Shown piece after piece: positions 1 through 8,729 of a DNA stretch of 64,000 nt (positions are counted from its first letter, which is position 1; each line of letters opens with the position of its first letter). The stretch is taken from positions 6,075 to 70,074 of the forward strand of contig JAKCDE010000007.1 in NCBI GenBank assembly GCA_021838585.1. The letters are read 5' to 3'. Source of the DNA: Nitrospirota bacterium (lineage in GTDB: Bacteria; Nitrospirota_A; Leptospirillia; Leptospirillales; Leptospirillaceae). The notes beneath the pieces are model-generated. The model was not told where the DNA came from. It worked only from the letters and a program-made list of their open reading frames with translations, and did not search any database. The translations under genes were made by a program, and so were the position numbers.

Positions 1-891
1 AAGCAGGCGGCGGCCTCTGCCGGGCAAACTCCGCTCATGATTCATTGGGAAAGAGCCCTCGGCCGTTACGGAATTCATACAGCCCAGATCCTTTTGACTC
101 CCGCGGACATCATTGACAGGGAAAGATTTACAAACCTCGAACGAACGGCGGAAACCCTCCTTTCTCTGGGCATCGTTCCCGTTGTGAACGAAAACGACGC
201 TGTTGCGACCTTCGAAATACGCTTTGGGGACAATGACCGTCTCTCTGCCTATGTCGCCGGTCTCGTGAGGGCGGAATGTCTTCTCCTGCTCTCGGATGTC
301 TCGCACCTGTATACAGCCGATCCTCGGGTTCAGAGCGATGCAAGGAAGATATTCTGTGTCCATGGAATCACTCCCGAAATTGAGAGGATGGCCGGAGTTT
401 CCCGGAGCGGGCTGGGGACAGGGGGAATGGCCTCGAAGGTCAGCACCGCCCTTTGGGCCAATGGATGGGGCCTTCCGGTCGGGGTCCTGAAAGGAGATAT
501 TCCTTCAGGAATCTTCCGTTTCTTCGAGGGCATGACAGGGACCCTCTTTGACACCTGCGTGGGTCTTCCGTCCAATCGAAAGATATGGATCGGTCACTTT
601 TCACGACCGAAAGGGGGATTCCGGCTTGATGCCGGTGCTGCGAAGGCTCTGTCGGAAGGGAAAAAGAGTCTCTTGGGCGCAGGGGTCATGGGAGTCGACG
701 GACAGTTTTCGCCAAAGGATCCGGTCTTTCTCGTCGATCCCGAAGGGCGAGAAATTGGCAGAGGAATCTCCCGGGTCGGATCGGCCGACTGGTCGAAGGG
801 GATGCCGGGGATCCTCGTTCATCGAAATGATCTTGTACTGTCCGCTCAAGTCAACAGGGAGACAAGGGAGAACGATAATGACCTACAATGA
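1..891 (+). CDS. proB: Glutamate 5-kinase, 5' truncated by the window edge
   Basis: Phosphorylates glutamate to gamma-glutamyl phosphate, the first step of proline synthesis. The frame is open from base 1, so roughly the first 70-80 residues lie outside the window. The amino-acid-kinase core is visible (PVVNENDAV, then FGDNDRLSA, then a GTGGMASK segment). It is followed by a C-terminal PUA domain (around IGRGISR), as in the long two-domain form of the enzyme. The last 14 bases overlap proA, which implies translational coupling. Identity is clear from motifs and from the adjacent proA. Confidence 0.95.
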   Translation, partial: KQAAASAGQTPLMIHWERALGRYGIHTAQILLTPADIIDRERFTNLERTAETLLSLGIVPVVNENDAVATFEIRFGDNDRLSAYVAGLVRAECLLLLSDVSHLYTADPRVQSDARKIFCVHGITPEIERMAGVSRSGLGTGGMASKVSTALWANGWGLPVGVLKGDIPSGIFRFFEGMTGTLFDTCVGLPSNRKIWIGHFSRPKGGFRLDAGAAKALSEGKKSLLGAGVMGVDGQFSPKDPVFLVDPEGREIGRGISRVGSADWSKGMPGILVHRNDLVLSAQVNRETRENDNDLQ

Positions 892-2137
892 TGCGGAACT
901 GGACCCGATTCTCGGGAAAACGAAGTCGGCTTCCCGTACCTATGCGATATTGACTTCGGGGAAGAAGAACGAGGCTCTGGAAAAAATAGCCCGGCAGCTT
1001 GAGACGATGCGGGCGGATATCCTGAAGGCGAACAGTCAGGATTACGAGGAGGCCCTCTCGAAGGGACTGTCCCCGGCGATGTGCGACAGGCTTCTTCTCA
1101 CGGAGTCGCGATTCGAAGGAATGGTCCGGGGAGTCCGGGAGGTTGCCGCTCTAGCCGATCCTGTGGGAACCGCAGTCTCACGCTGGGAAAATCCGGACGG
1201 ACTCGTCATCGAAAAGGTTCGGGTTCCGATCGGTCTGGTCGGAGTGGTCTACGAATCTCGCCCCAATGTGACAGTTGAGGTGGCCTCCCTTTGTTTTAAG
1301 TCCGGAAATGGTGTGGTTCTGAAGGGGGGATCCGAGGCGGTCCGGAGCAACACCCTCCTTTCCCGGGCCATATGGGAGGGCTTGGCCGAGGCCAATGTCA
1401 ACCCGGACGGAGTCGCCTTTCTCCCCTGGACCGACCGGAAGGTGGTTCAGGATCTTGTCTCCAACACAATCCTCGATGTGGTGATCCCCCGGGGAGGGGC
1501 CTCCCTGATGGAGGCGGTGGTTTCACACGCCCGTGTTCCGGTTCTGCGTCACGACCAGGGAATCTGTCATGTTTATGTCTCTGCCAGCGCCCCCTTCACC
1601 ATGGCTCGGGACATCGCTCTGAACGCCAAGGTTAACCGTCCTTCCACCTGCAATGCGATGGAAACGCTGCTGGTTCACGAAGAGCTGTCCGACAGCTTTG
1701 TCCGCCCTCTCCTCAACATCCTCAGGGAGAAAGAAGTGACGGTTTTCGGATGTCCAAGAACCCGACACCTCGATCCCTCGGTCGCCCCCACCACTCCCGA
1801 AAGCTATGCGACAGAGTTTCTCTCGCTTTCAATGAACCTTCGGATTGTGACGAACCTCGACGAGGCTCTGGATCATATCGCCCGCTATGGATCGGGACAC
1901 ACCGAGTCGATCGTGACCTCCGACATTTTTGAGGCCGAGCGCTTTCTTCGGGAGGTCGACGCCTCCTGCGTGATGGTCAACGCGTCAACCAGGCTTCACG
2001 ATGGCGGCGTGTTTGGCCTGGGTGCCGAGGTGGGAATCAGCACCACCCGGATCCATGCGCGCGGAACGATGGGATTGTCAGAGCTGACCACGACCAAGTA
2101 TCTGGTTCATGGCCATGGACATCTCCGGAGTCACTGA
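878..2137 (+). CDS. proA: Gamma-glutamyl phosphate reductase
   Basis: Reduces gamma-glutamyl phosphate to glutamate-5-semialdehyde with NADPH, directly after ProB. The 419 residues match the usual family size (about 417). The aldehyde-dehydrogenase-like catalytic cysteine is C258 in the stretch RPSTCNAMET. The strongly conserved VYESRPNVTVE and GLGAEVGIST segments are present. I chose the ATG at 878 because GGGAG lies at 866-870 and the frame further upstream is only a shadow of proB. Its end overlaps nadD by 29 bases, so the genes probably form one transcript. Confidence 0.96.
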   Translation: MTYNDAELDPILGKTKSASRTYAILTSGKKNEALEKIARQLETMRADILKANSQDYEEALSKGLSPAMCDRLLLTESRFEGMVRGVREVAALADPVGTAVSRWENPDGLVIEKVRVPIGLVGVVYESRPNVTVEVASLCFKSGNGVVLKGGSEAVRSNTLLSRAIWEGLAEANVNPDGVAFLPWTDRKVVQDLVSNTILDVVIPRGGASLMEAVVSHARVPVLRHDQGICHVYVSASAPFTMARDIALNAKVNRPSTCNAMETLLVHEELSDSFVRPLLNILREKEVTVFGCPRTRHLDPSVAPTTPESYATEFLSLSMNLRIVTNLDEALDHIARYGSGHTESIVTSDIFEAERFLREVDASCVMVNASTRLHDGGVFGLGAEVGISTTRIHARGTMGLSELTTTKYLVHGHGHLRSH

Positions 2138-2846
2138 GAGACGCGCACGTCCGACTCTTGCGCTTTTCGGGGGAGCCTTCAATCCCGTCCACAGAGGACA
2201 TATGTCTCTGGCCGCCGAGATCGAGGCACGGCTTGAGGTCCGGGAGATCCTTTTCATTCCGACGGGTCATCCACCACACAAGGAATTTCCTGGAATTTCC
2301 TGCGAGGAAAGAAAGATCATGCTGGATCTCGCAATCGGGGGCCACCCCGGCTGGGTGAGTTCCGACATCGAGTGCCGCATGAAAGGACCTTCCTTCACGG
2401 CTCGAACCATTTCTGTACTGGCCATCGATCCCCCTCCGTTCTTTCTCCTTGGAGAAGATGCATTCGCCGATTTCTGGAGCTGGGGCCATCCCGAGGTGAT
2501 TCTGTCAGGAACACACCTTGTCATCGTAACCAGACCGGGATCTGAGGAAGAGAGGACCAGGAAAGCCATCATCAAGACTCTTCGTGCGGGGGGGCTTCTT
2601 GACCCCCTGTCTGCAGGAGACGCCCTCTTGGGCGTTCGGAGAGGGAAACTGGAAGAGGTGGTCTGGTCTCTTCCGAATTTTGGAACAACGCTGAGATTCC
2701 TTAGGATCAGCGCAGTGGATGTTTCGTCGACGGATCTTCGCCATGGGCTAGCCGGCGAGAATCGGGAGTACTGGCTCGATCTCTTGCCTGATCCCGTGAA
2801 ATCCTATATTGTGAAAAAAAGGAAATATCAGGTATTTCCGAAGTAG
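2109..2846 (+). CDS. nadD: Nicotinate-nucleotide adenylyltransferase
   Basis: Adenylates nicotinate mononucleotide in NAD synthesis. The nucleotidyl-transferase signature GGAFNPVHRGH is at residues 21-31, and the C-terminal SSTDLR motif of the family is at about residue 212. The start is uncertain. The ATG at 2109 lies inside proA and adds about 15 residues before the core; ATG 2115 is equivalent, and neither has a strong ribosome-binding site. The nadD-rsfS pairing downstream is a common bacterial arrangement and supports the call. Confidence 0.92.
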   Translation: MAMDISGVTERRARPTLALFGGAFNPVHRGHMSLAAEIEARLEVREILFIPTGHPPHKEFPGISCEERKIMLDLAIGGHPGWVSSDIECRMKGPSFTARTISVLAIDPPPFFLLGEDAFADFWSWGHPEVILSGTHLVIVTRPGSEEERTRKAIIKTLRAGGLLDPLSAGDALLGVRRGKLEEVVWSLPNFGTTLRFLRISAVDVSSTDLRHGLAGENREYWLDLLPDPVKSYIVKKRKYQVFPK

Positions 2847-2950
2847 GAACCGGAGCATCTCCCGGTTTTCCGGAGCCGGATCGAATCCCGCCTCCGGCCT
2901 TTTTCAGTATCGCTTCTAAACTGTTCTTTTTGATGGGGCAAGGAGTTTTC

Positions 2951-3427
2951 GTGAGGTTGTCAAATGAAAGTAAGATTTCGGATATAAAGGATATCGGCAC
3001 TCTCGACAAGGCCAGAAGGCTGGCAAAAGTTCTCGTCGACAAAAAGATACGTGATGTCTGGGTGATCGATGTCGGAGGGCTCTGTTCCTATGCCGATTGT
3101 CTGATTCTGGGAGACGCGGAGACTGAACGACATATGCAGGCCGCTCTCGACGCCCTGGACGAGGAGCTCTCGAAACCCGGATTCGGTCTCTCCCCCGAGC
3201 GGGGAGCGCGGTGGACGCTCCTGGATCTGGGGGAGATCGTTGTCGATCTTTTCCTTCCGGAAGTTCGTGGAATCTATCGTCTTGAAGACCTGTATCCGGA
3301 TGCAACCATCTTCGCCTTTGATGAAGCTGGAAAGGAACGCAGGGTTCTGCCGGTAGAAAGGTTGACTCTGTACTCCTCCCCTGTAGAAACATCGAATTCC
3401 AGTGGCAGGGAGATTCATTCTCCATGA
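2951..3427 (+). CDS. rsfS: Ribosomal silencing factor RsfS (Iojap family)
   Basis: Binds ribosomal protein uL14 and blocks subunit joining when nutrients are scarce. The 158-residue protein carries the family core (ADCLILGDAETERHMQAALDAL, then WTLLDLGEIVVDLF). In RsfS the usual second Asp/Val segment is GDWVLLDYGDVVVH, so the region is recognisable but divergent. The C-terminal tail is longer than usual, about 40 extra residues. GTG at 2951 is chosen because AAGGAG sits at 2940-2945, five bases upstream. An in-frame TTG/ATG at 2930-2933 lacks such a site. The stop overlaps the next gene as ATGA. Confidence 0.88.
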   Translation: MRLSNESKISDIKDIGTLDKARRLAKVLVDKKIRDVWVIDVGGLCSYADCLILGDAETERHMQAALDALDEELSKPGFGLSPERGARWTLLDLGEIVVDLFLPEVRGIYRLEDLYPDATIFAFDEAGKERRVLPVERLTLYSSPVETSNSSGREIHSP

Positions 3428-4830
3428 CGCGTCTTCTTCTTCTGGTCATGCTTCTTCTGGCGGTCGGGCTCGTCAAGCTGGCTGAATGGAACGACCAGAA
3501 GGTCTCCTTTCAACTCCTTCCCCACAAAATCCTCGTCCTTCCCCAGATCACCCTTCTGGTTCTCGCATTTGCCCTGGGTGCAGGGCTCGTTTTCGTGATT
3601 CATGGTCTCTCCGATCTGGCATCCTGGGTCGAAAATCTCAGGGAGGGGCGCGAGGAGAAAAGATCCGAAAAAGCCATGGCCCTCTGGAAACGGGCCTGGG
3701 CCGAGATCAATCGCTCACACCTTCCCCAGGCTGTATCGGTGCTCGAGCGTCTTGTGACCCTGTTCCCGGATCACAAGGAGGCGCTTCTTCTTTACGGGGA
3801 TCTCAAAAGGTCGGCCGGCGACTATGTTGGCGCGATACGGATTCATCGTCGTGCACGCGTTTTCGACGAGGAAGACGTCCGTCTTGTGCTGGCTCTGGCG
3901 AACGACTATGAAGTGGCGGGTCGGGTCGAGGATTCCATGGCCCTCCTGCGTGAATACTTCAAGAAGGAAGGCCGCAACCGGGAGGTCCTTGAATGCTTCC
4001 GAAGGCTCCTAGTAAAGAACGACCGTTGGGAGGAGGCTCTTTCGGTCCAGACCGTTCTTGCCCGCTCCTTTGAAAAGGGCGAGCGGAGGGACAGGGAGGT
4101 ATCGGTCCTTGTCGGAATCCGTTTCGAGGTTGGCTCACTCCTCCACCGTCAGGGACAGACCGAGGGGGCCAGAAGGGCCTTTCGGGGCGCTCTCAAGATC
4201 GACCCTTCCTTCACGCCGGCACGAATCGGATTGGCGGAGGCCCAGATTTCGGAAGGACGGGAGAAGGAAGGAATTGAAAATCTCTGGGAAGGTTGGGAAC
4301 GCACCGGCCAGACGTTGCATCTTGTCCGCCTGGAAGAGTTTTACCTGGAGAAAGGGAACCCTGACGCCGTTCTCACCCTGTACGAAAAGGCTCTCGGAAA
4401 AAAGCCGGGAAATCCGGGACTCAGGTTTCATCAGGCACGGATCCAGAACTTGCTAGGTATAGAAGAGGAGGCTCTTTCCCTCCTTGAAGCCATGGAGGGG
4501 GATGCTCCATGGGGTGGAGAATTTTACAGGCTGATGGGTGAAATTTACGAAAGGCGTCGACAGATCGAGGCGGCGATAGACGCCTACAAACGTATCCTGA
4601 ACCTGGATCCTTCCAGCGACCAGCCATATGTTTGCAAAGCCTGTCGCACTTTTTATCCGGGGTGGTCTGGGCGCTGTCCCTCCTGTCATCAATGGAACAC
4701 AGTGATTCGTACCGACGGTCTCCTCTTTTCGGAGAAAACCCCCAATGATGCGGGTCTTTCCCTCCTTTTCTCGGCTCCCACCCTGAGGACGGCATACCAG
4801 GAATATTTTTCGGGTCCCACGGCAACGTGA
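3424..4830 (+). CDS. LapA-LapB fusion: two TM helices, TPR array, rubredoxin-like zinc module
   Basis: In enterobacteria LapA and LapB are separate inner-membrane proteins; LapB tunes FtsH-dependent turnover of LpxC and so lipopolysaccharide synthesis. Here one 468-residue chain has two hydrophobic helices at about 3-20 and 40-66 (LapA/DUF1049-like hairpin), a TPR array from about 80 to 390, and a four-cysteine rubredoxin-like module (C404, C407, C418, C421) typical of LapB. A 45-residue tail after the metal site is extra. Start ATG overlaps the rsfS stop and the stop overlaps comF, so all are coupled. The LapB-like part is clear; equating the N-terminal hairpin with LapA is inference from topology and order. 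Confidence 0.8.
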   Translation: MTRLLLLVMLLLAVGLVKLAEWNDQKVSFQLLPHKILVLPQITLLVLAFALGAGLVFVIHGLSDLASWVENLREGREEKRSEKAMALWKRAWAEINRSHLPQAVSVLERLVTLFPDHKEALLLYGDLKRSAGDYVGAIRIHRRARVFDEEDVRLVLALANDYEVAGRVEDSMALLREYFKKEGRNREVLECFRRLLVKNDRWEEALSVQTVLARSFEKGERRDREVSVLVGIRFEVGSLLHRQGQTEGARRAFRGALKIDPSFTPARIGLAEAQISEGREKEGIENLWEGWERTGQTLHLVRLEEFYLEKGNPDAVLTLYEKALGKKPGNPGLRFHQARIQNLLGIEEEALSLLEAMEGDAPWGGEFYRLMGEIYERRRQIEAAIDAYKRILNLDPSSDQPYVCKACRTFYPGWSGRCPSCHQWNTVIRTDGLLFSEKTPNDAGLSLLFSAPTLRTAYQEYFSGPTAT

Positions 4831-5543
4831 TTCCGGATAGTTTCAAGGGCCCATCTCTCCTTTCCCACCTTTTTTCCAGAATCTGTCTCTCCTGCGGAGC
4901 GAAATCCCGTCAAAGGGATCTTTGTCCGGTTTGTGAAGAGGATCCTGTCTGGAGCCATCCCTTCCGTGAGATGGTCCGGGGAGACCGCAGGGTCCGGGCC
5001 GTTTACCTTGATACCGGTCCGGTGGCCCGACTCTTCCGGCTGGCGAAAAATCGTGGAAACAGGAAGGCGATGGAGATCATGTTTGACCGGGGACGTCTGT
5101 CCGGTCTTGTTCCGGATGGCGCCAGGCTTCTGATCCCTGTTCCACCATCCAGGAAGCGGCTGATTCGTCGGGACCTCTCCATACCCGATGCATTTGCCTT
5201 CCGGATACATCGCCTCGTCTCCATTCCTGTTTCCTTTTCAGGGATCGAGCGGAGGAGAGACGCGCCACAAAAGGCCCGAAGCCGGTCTGGGCGGAGGGAG
5301 TCGCTCTTTTCTCCAAACTTTCAACTGACGTCCTATTCAGCTTGCGATTGGCCGAAAAAAGGGGTCATCCTTGTCGATGATCTGATGGTCACGGGATGGA
5401 CAATGAGATCCATCGACATTATGCTCGCCTCCGAGGGAATTGAAGTCATGCTCTATCTTTCACTTCTCCATCGGGAGGAAATGCTCCCTTCTTCGGGGAA
5501 GAGGCAATCCGCCTGTGCTTCTCCTTTACTTCCCTCATGGTAG
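4827..5543 (+). CDS. comF: ComF/GntX-family phosphoribosyltransferase-like protein
   Basis: Family members link a zinc module to a phosphoribosyltransferase fold. In competent bacteria ComF is needed for DNA uptake; in others the role is unknown. Cysteines C20, C23, C33 and C36 form the N-terminal zinc knuckle. The PRPP-binding loop is seen as GVILVDDLMVTGWTM at about 180-194. The family usually has TTGAT, so here the second half of the loop is altered. The GTG start overlaps the previous stop as GTGA. Tail residues after 215 look unstructured. Confidence 0.82.
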   Translation: MIPDSFKGPSLLSHLFSRICLSCGAKSRQRDLCPVCEEDPVWSHPFREMVRGDRRVRAVYLDTGPVARLFRLAKNRGNRKAMEIMFDRGRLSGLVPDGARLLIPVPPSRKRLIRRDLSIPDAFAFRIHRLVSIPVSFSGIERRRDAPQKARSRSGRRESLFSPNFQLTSYSACDWPKKGVILVDDLMVTGWTMRSIDIMLASEGIEVMLYLSLLHREEMLPSSGKRQSACASPLLPSW

Positions 5544-5629
5544 TGGTATTTTGTAATTGTGAGAATTTATCAGATTTGCATTTGATCGTGGACGGGGAAC
5601 GGAGACCCGATCGGGAAAGGGTTCTCTCG

Positions 5630-5791
5630 ATGGATGAGGATCACCCTCTCAAAGCGGGTTCTATATGCGGTCGGATTTGTTTTTTCCTGTTTCTTGCAGG
5701 GGCCGTTCTTCTTATCATTCTTCTAAGTATTACGACTCGTCATTATTTTCTTCCCGGACCAACTCCCCAGAATCCCAAATTCTTTCATTAG
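5630..5791 (+). CDS. Small single-pass membrane protein, hypothetical
   Basis: A 53-residue frame with one strongly hydrophobic segment (CFFLFLAGAVLLIILLSI) and a short polar tail. The ATG at 5630 is preceded by GGGAAAGGG at 5613-5621. The frame can also be extended to an ATG at 5537 inside comF. I do not recognise a family. It sits between comF and a convergent lysR gene, and its reading frame is locally A+T-rich. It may be real or chance. Confidence 0.4.
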   Translation: MDEDHPLKAGSICGRICFFLFLAGAVLLIILLSITTRHYFLPGPTPQNPKFFH

Positions 5792-5806
5792 ATTCTTTAA
5801 TTTTCC

Positions 5807-6715
5807 TTATGGACCGGTCCTGATGATTCTGAAGAGATTTTCCAGAAACGAGTCGGCTGCCGAAGAAAGTTTTCTTCTCGGAATGAAGACCCAAAGGTCT
5901 CTCACCGGCTGAAAGTCCTTCACAGGGATGATCCGGATCTTCCCAGAGTCCTCCGGTCGGATTGACAGGGCGGATATGAAGGCTATGCCGGTTCCAAGTG
6001 CCACCAGATCCTTGATAGCTTCGGGATTGTCCACGGTTATGATCACCTGGAAAAAATCAGGAGAGAACCCTTTTTCGATCAGTTCCTTTTCAATGATCTG
6101 GCGTGTCCCGGATCCAGGTTCGCGACCGATCGTCGGAAGATTGCCGATGTCCACAAGCGGGACGGTTCCCGCCTTTTTTATGAGAGGAAATTTGACTGAA
6201 TCGATAAGGACCAGCCGGTCGTGCTGGAGAAAAGACCGTTCGAGGGACAATCCCTGTGTCCTGGTAGGCTCTCCTTCGATCAGACCGAGATCGATTTCCG
6301 AGGTTTTGAGGTCGTGTAGAATCTGATGGGTATTCCTCACTGCCAGGCTACCCGTGATCCTGGGGTGGGAGCGATGGAAGTCCGCCAGGACCGGAGGAAG
6401 GAGATAGGTTCCAATTGTCATTGAGGCACCCAGTCTGAGATGGCCCTGTGGACCTCCGGCACATGGCAGCACGGCGGCTCTGGCCTCGTCCATCTGTTGG
6501 GTGATGGAGATGGCAAGCGGTAGCAGTCGCCTTCCCGCGTCTGTCAGAAGGACCTTTTTGCCTGTCCGCTCAAAGAGGGAGACCCCCAGATCCTTCTCCA
6601 GAGTCTTGATCTGAAGACTGATGGCGGGCTGGGTCAGGAAAAGAACTTCCCCCGCCTGCGTGAAACTCTGATTTTCGGCGACCTTGAGAAAGATTCGCAG
6701 CTGGTCGTTTGTCAC
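5807..6715 (-). CDS. LysR-family transcriptional regulator
   Basis: A 302-residue regulator. The winged helix-turn-helix at residues 1-60 is typical (FLKVAENQSFTQAGEVLFLTQPAISLQI), followed by a periplasmic-binding-like effector domain. The effector domain includes the GTRQIIEKEL and GTGIAFIS segments seen in CysB/CbbR-type members. No divergent target gene is adjacent: the gene upstream is transcribed in the same direction. The regulon and inducer therefore cannot be read from context. Confidence 0.9.
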   Translation of the reverse strand: MTNDQLRIFLKVAENQSFTQAGEVLFLTQPAISLQIKTLEKDLGVSLFERTGKKVLLTDAGRRLLPLAISITQQMDEARAAVLPCAGGPQGHLRLGASMTIGTYLLPPVLADFHRSHPRITGSLAVRNTHQILHDLKTSEIDLGLIEGEPTRTQGLSLERSFLQHDRLVLIDSVKFPLIKKAGTVPLVDIGNLPTIGREPGSGTRQIIEKELIEKGFSPDFFQVIITVDNPEAIKDLVALGTGIAFISALSIRPEDSGKIRIIPVKDFQPVRDLWVFIPRRKLSSAADSFLENLFRIIRTGP

Positions 6716-6824
6716 GACGAAGTTTCCCCTTTTCCCCGTTTAACCCTGCCGTCGCTGATTCCGGAAGAAATTCTAGCATGGGACAACGATTTTCTGAAGT
6801 CATTCCTGGGAAAAGGCACAACCC

Positions 6825-7277
6825 TCAGGAGGATGGGAGGGACTTCGGTTTGTCCTTACCCTTTTTCCCGGTCGGCGAGTGGTCGAATCGGACGGGAACG
6901 CCCCGCACCGTTGTGCAGGTCAGAGTGTAGACATTGTACAGTGGAAAAAAGTTATAAAGAGAGGTTGAGGTTGTGACATGGATCAGGCCGTCTGGATGGA
7001 GCGACGGATTTTTTTTGAAGGCGTTTTTCATGGCCGTTTCAAGGTCCGAGTCCCCCCATGGGATCAGACCCAGAATGAAATGGCGGCAGGCCGTTCCCTC
7101 GATCTGGTTCCCGACCCTGTGGAATTTGTGGGAATCGTGAGGACCCAGGTCGGCCTCCGTTTCGCTGCTCGAGAGAAGGCCGATCGAGCCTGTCGATGTG
7201 CATCCGGCGGTCATGAGAAAAAGAGCCAGCGGGATGGTTGCAGTCATGAGAAGACGTTGCCTATAGCGTTTTTCCAT
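6825..7277 (-). CDS. Lipoprotein resembling the TRL-like family
   Basis: A 150-residue lipoprotein with a basic N-terminus, a hydrophobic segment and the lipobox LMTAGC. The mature part has a conserved-looking pattern (CRHFILGLIPWGDSDLETAMKNA, later YNVYTLTCTTVRG). This resembles the TRL-like family of small bacterial lipoproteins, whose function is not known to me. The ATG at 7277 is used because GGGAGG is five bases upstream; a further in-frame start 30 bases earlier has no such site. The C-terminal tail is Lys/Ser-rich. Confidence 0.65.
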   Translation of the reverse strand: MEKRYRQRLLMTATIPLALFLMTAGCTSTGSIGLLSSSETEADLGPHDSHKFHRVGNQIEGTACRHFILGLIPWGDSDLETAMKNAFKKNPSLHPDGLIHVTTSTSLYNFFPLYNVYTLTCTTVRGVPVRFDHSPTGKKGKDKPKSLPSS

Positions 7278-7373
7278 GGGGACCTCCCGGGCAAGTGGAT
7301 TTGTCATTTGAGCGGCTTTGATTTCTTCAAAAAATAAGCCGTTATCCTTCCTCTTCGTTGCGATGGGCTCGCC

Positions 7374-7670
7374 TTAGTGGCGGGGGCTCTTGCTCAGTTT
7401 TTTCTGGCTCTTTCCGTTGGCCGAAATGTCGGCCATCGGACCTTTTGTGTCGTGGAGCATGGTCGTGGCCACAGGTGGTCCTGCGATTGAAGAGTGGTTG
7501 CTCTGCTTGTAGGCATAAGGAGTAAAGCCTCCTCCGCAGCAACAGGTGCATTCAGGGACATATGCAGGGCCATAGCCCGGCATGGATCCTCCACAGGCAC
7601 CAAGGGAGAGAGAGATCATTGCAAGGAGAAGTCTTCCTGTGGGGATCCGTAACCTCACTGTAAGGTCCAT
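7374..7670 (-). CDS. Small cysteine/glycine-rich lipoprotein, hypothetical
   Basis: A 98-residue protein with a signal peptide ending in the lipobox LSLGAC. The mature part opens with Gly/Pro/Tyr-rich sequence and contains a compact ECTCCCGGG cysteine cluster, then a polar tail. The cysteine cluster could bind a metal or form disulfides; that is a guess. It lies 96 bases upstream of the TRL-like lipoprotein on the same strand and may share its transcript. No family recognised. Confidence 0.6.
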   Translation of the reverse strand: MDLTVRLRIPTGRLLLAMISLSLGACGGSMPGYGPAYVPECTCCCGGGFTPYAYKQSNHSSIAGPPVATTMLHDTKGPMADISANGKSQKKLSKSPRH

Positions 7671-8003
7671 GGGCTCTCCAGAACGCGTTGGCGGGTGCCG
7701 GTTTCAAAGATGAAAAAATATCTCCAAAAATATTAAAATATTAAATTATCTTTTGTTAATAATAGCTTATATGTTATCACGGCTGGGAGGAGTTGTCCAT
7801 CGGTCCGGTAAATCTGGCAAAGATACTGGCAGTGTGGTGCTTTCTTGATTTTGGAGGTCTCCGGCCTTAAGATGGAAGTATAAATTGAAGGACAAGAAGA
7901 CCGGGATGGGATGACTCCGAGGAGGAAATCTTGCCCGGTTTCGAGTCTTCGGATCTGTCGCGCAAGCGTCTCCCGACCCGGGAGACCGTTGAAAGGAGTT
8001 TTA
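7671..8003. promoter_or_regulatory. Divergent intergenic region, A+T-rich core
   Basis: No gene seen. The part 7705-7785 is strikingly A+T-rich compared with flanking sequence and probably holds promoters for the minus-strand lipoprotein and the plus-strand Bax-inhibitor-like gene. I cannot assign -35/-10 boxes with confidence. Confidence 0.45.
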
Positions 8004-8693
8004 ATGGAACCCGTCACGTTTACCGGTCCCGTAATCGAGGGGAGGCGAACGGCAGCCTCTCTCAATCGCTTCATGATGAAGGTCTACGGACTGCTGGCTT
8101 TCATGTTTCTGGCCTCCGGAGTTGGAGCCCTGTGGGGAATGGGGAATGGGCTAAGGGTGGTTGGTCCTCACCCCATCCTTCTGGCGATTGCGATGTTCGG
8201 AACCCTTTTTCTGCTGATGGCCGTGCAGAAAGTTCCTGGAGTCAACCTGGTCGTGACCGCATTTTTTGCCGCCCTGATGGGTGCCTCTCTGGGTCCTCTT
8301 CTGTTCGCCATCCTTCGTTCGGCGGGAGGGGCTGCTATCGTTTCGGATGCCCTTTTCCTCACGATGGCGATATTTTTCGCCCTGACTCTTTACGCCATCG
8401 TTTCAGGAAAAAGCTTTTCATTCATGGGAAGCTTTCTTTTTACGGGACTGATCATCGTGGTCATCCTTTCCATCGTGCAGATCTTTTTCCACCCGCCCCT
8501 TTTTCAGGCCGTGGTATCGGGTCTTGCATCCCTTCTGTTTTCGGGGCTTATTCTTTTCGACACGAGCCGCATCCTCGAGTCGACCGAGGAGGAGTTGACA
8601 CCCGTCATGGCGGTGGTCTCTCTCTATCTGGACGTTTTCAACCTCTTCGTGAGTCTTCTGAGACTCCTGGAGATTTTCAGGGGCGAGGATTGA
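8004..8693 (+). CDS. Bax inhibitor-1 / YbhL-YccA family membrane protein
   Basis: A 229-residue integral membrane protein with about seven hydrophobic helices. It has the family pattern near the N-terminus (FMMKVYGLLAFMFLASGVGAL) and the C-terminal segment LFDTSRI followed by LYLDVFNLFVSLLRLL, which is diagnostic. Bacterial members are proton- or calcium-leak channels or FtsH modulators; which applies here is unknown. ATG at 8004 is preceded by AAAGGAG at 7992-7998. Upstream in-frame codons have no helix and no ribosome-binding site. Confidence 0.88.
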   Translation: MEPVTFTGPVIEGRRTAASLNRFMMKVYGLLAFMFLASGVGALWGMGNGLRVVGPHPILLAIAMFGTLFLLMAVQKVPGVNLVVTAFFAALMGASLGPLLFAILRSAGGAAIVSDALFLTMAIFFALTLYAIVSGKSFSFMGSFLFTGLIIVVILSIVQIFFHPPLFQAVVSGLASLLFSGLILFDTSRILESTEEELTPVMAVVSLYLDVFNLFVSLLRLLEIFRGED

Positions 8694-8729
8694 TCCTCGC
8701 CTCCATGTTCATAACCCCAAGGAGTCCGC

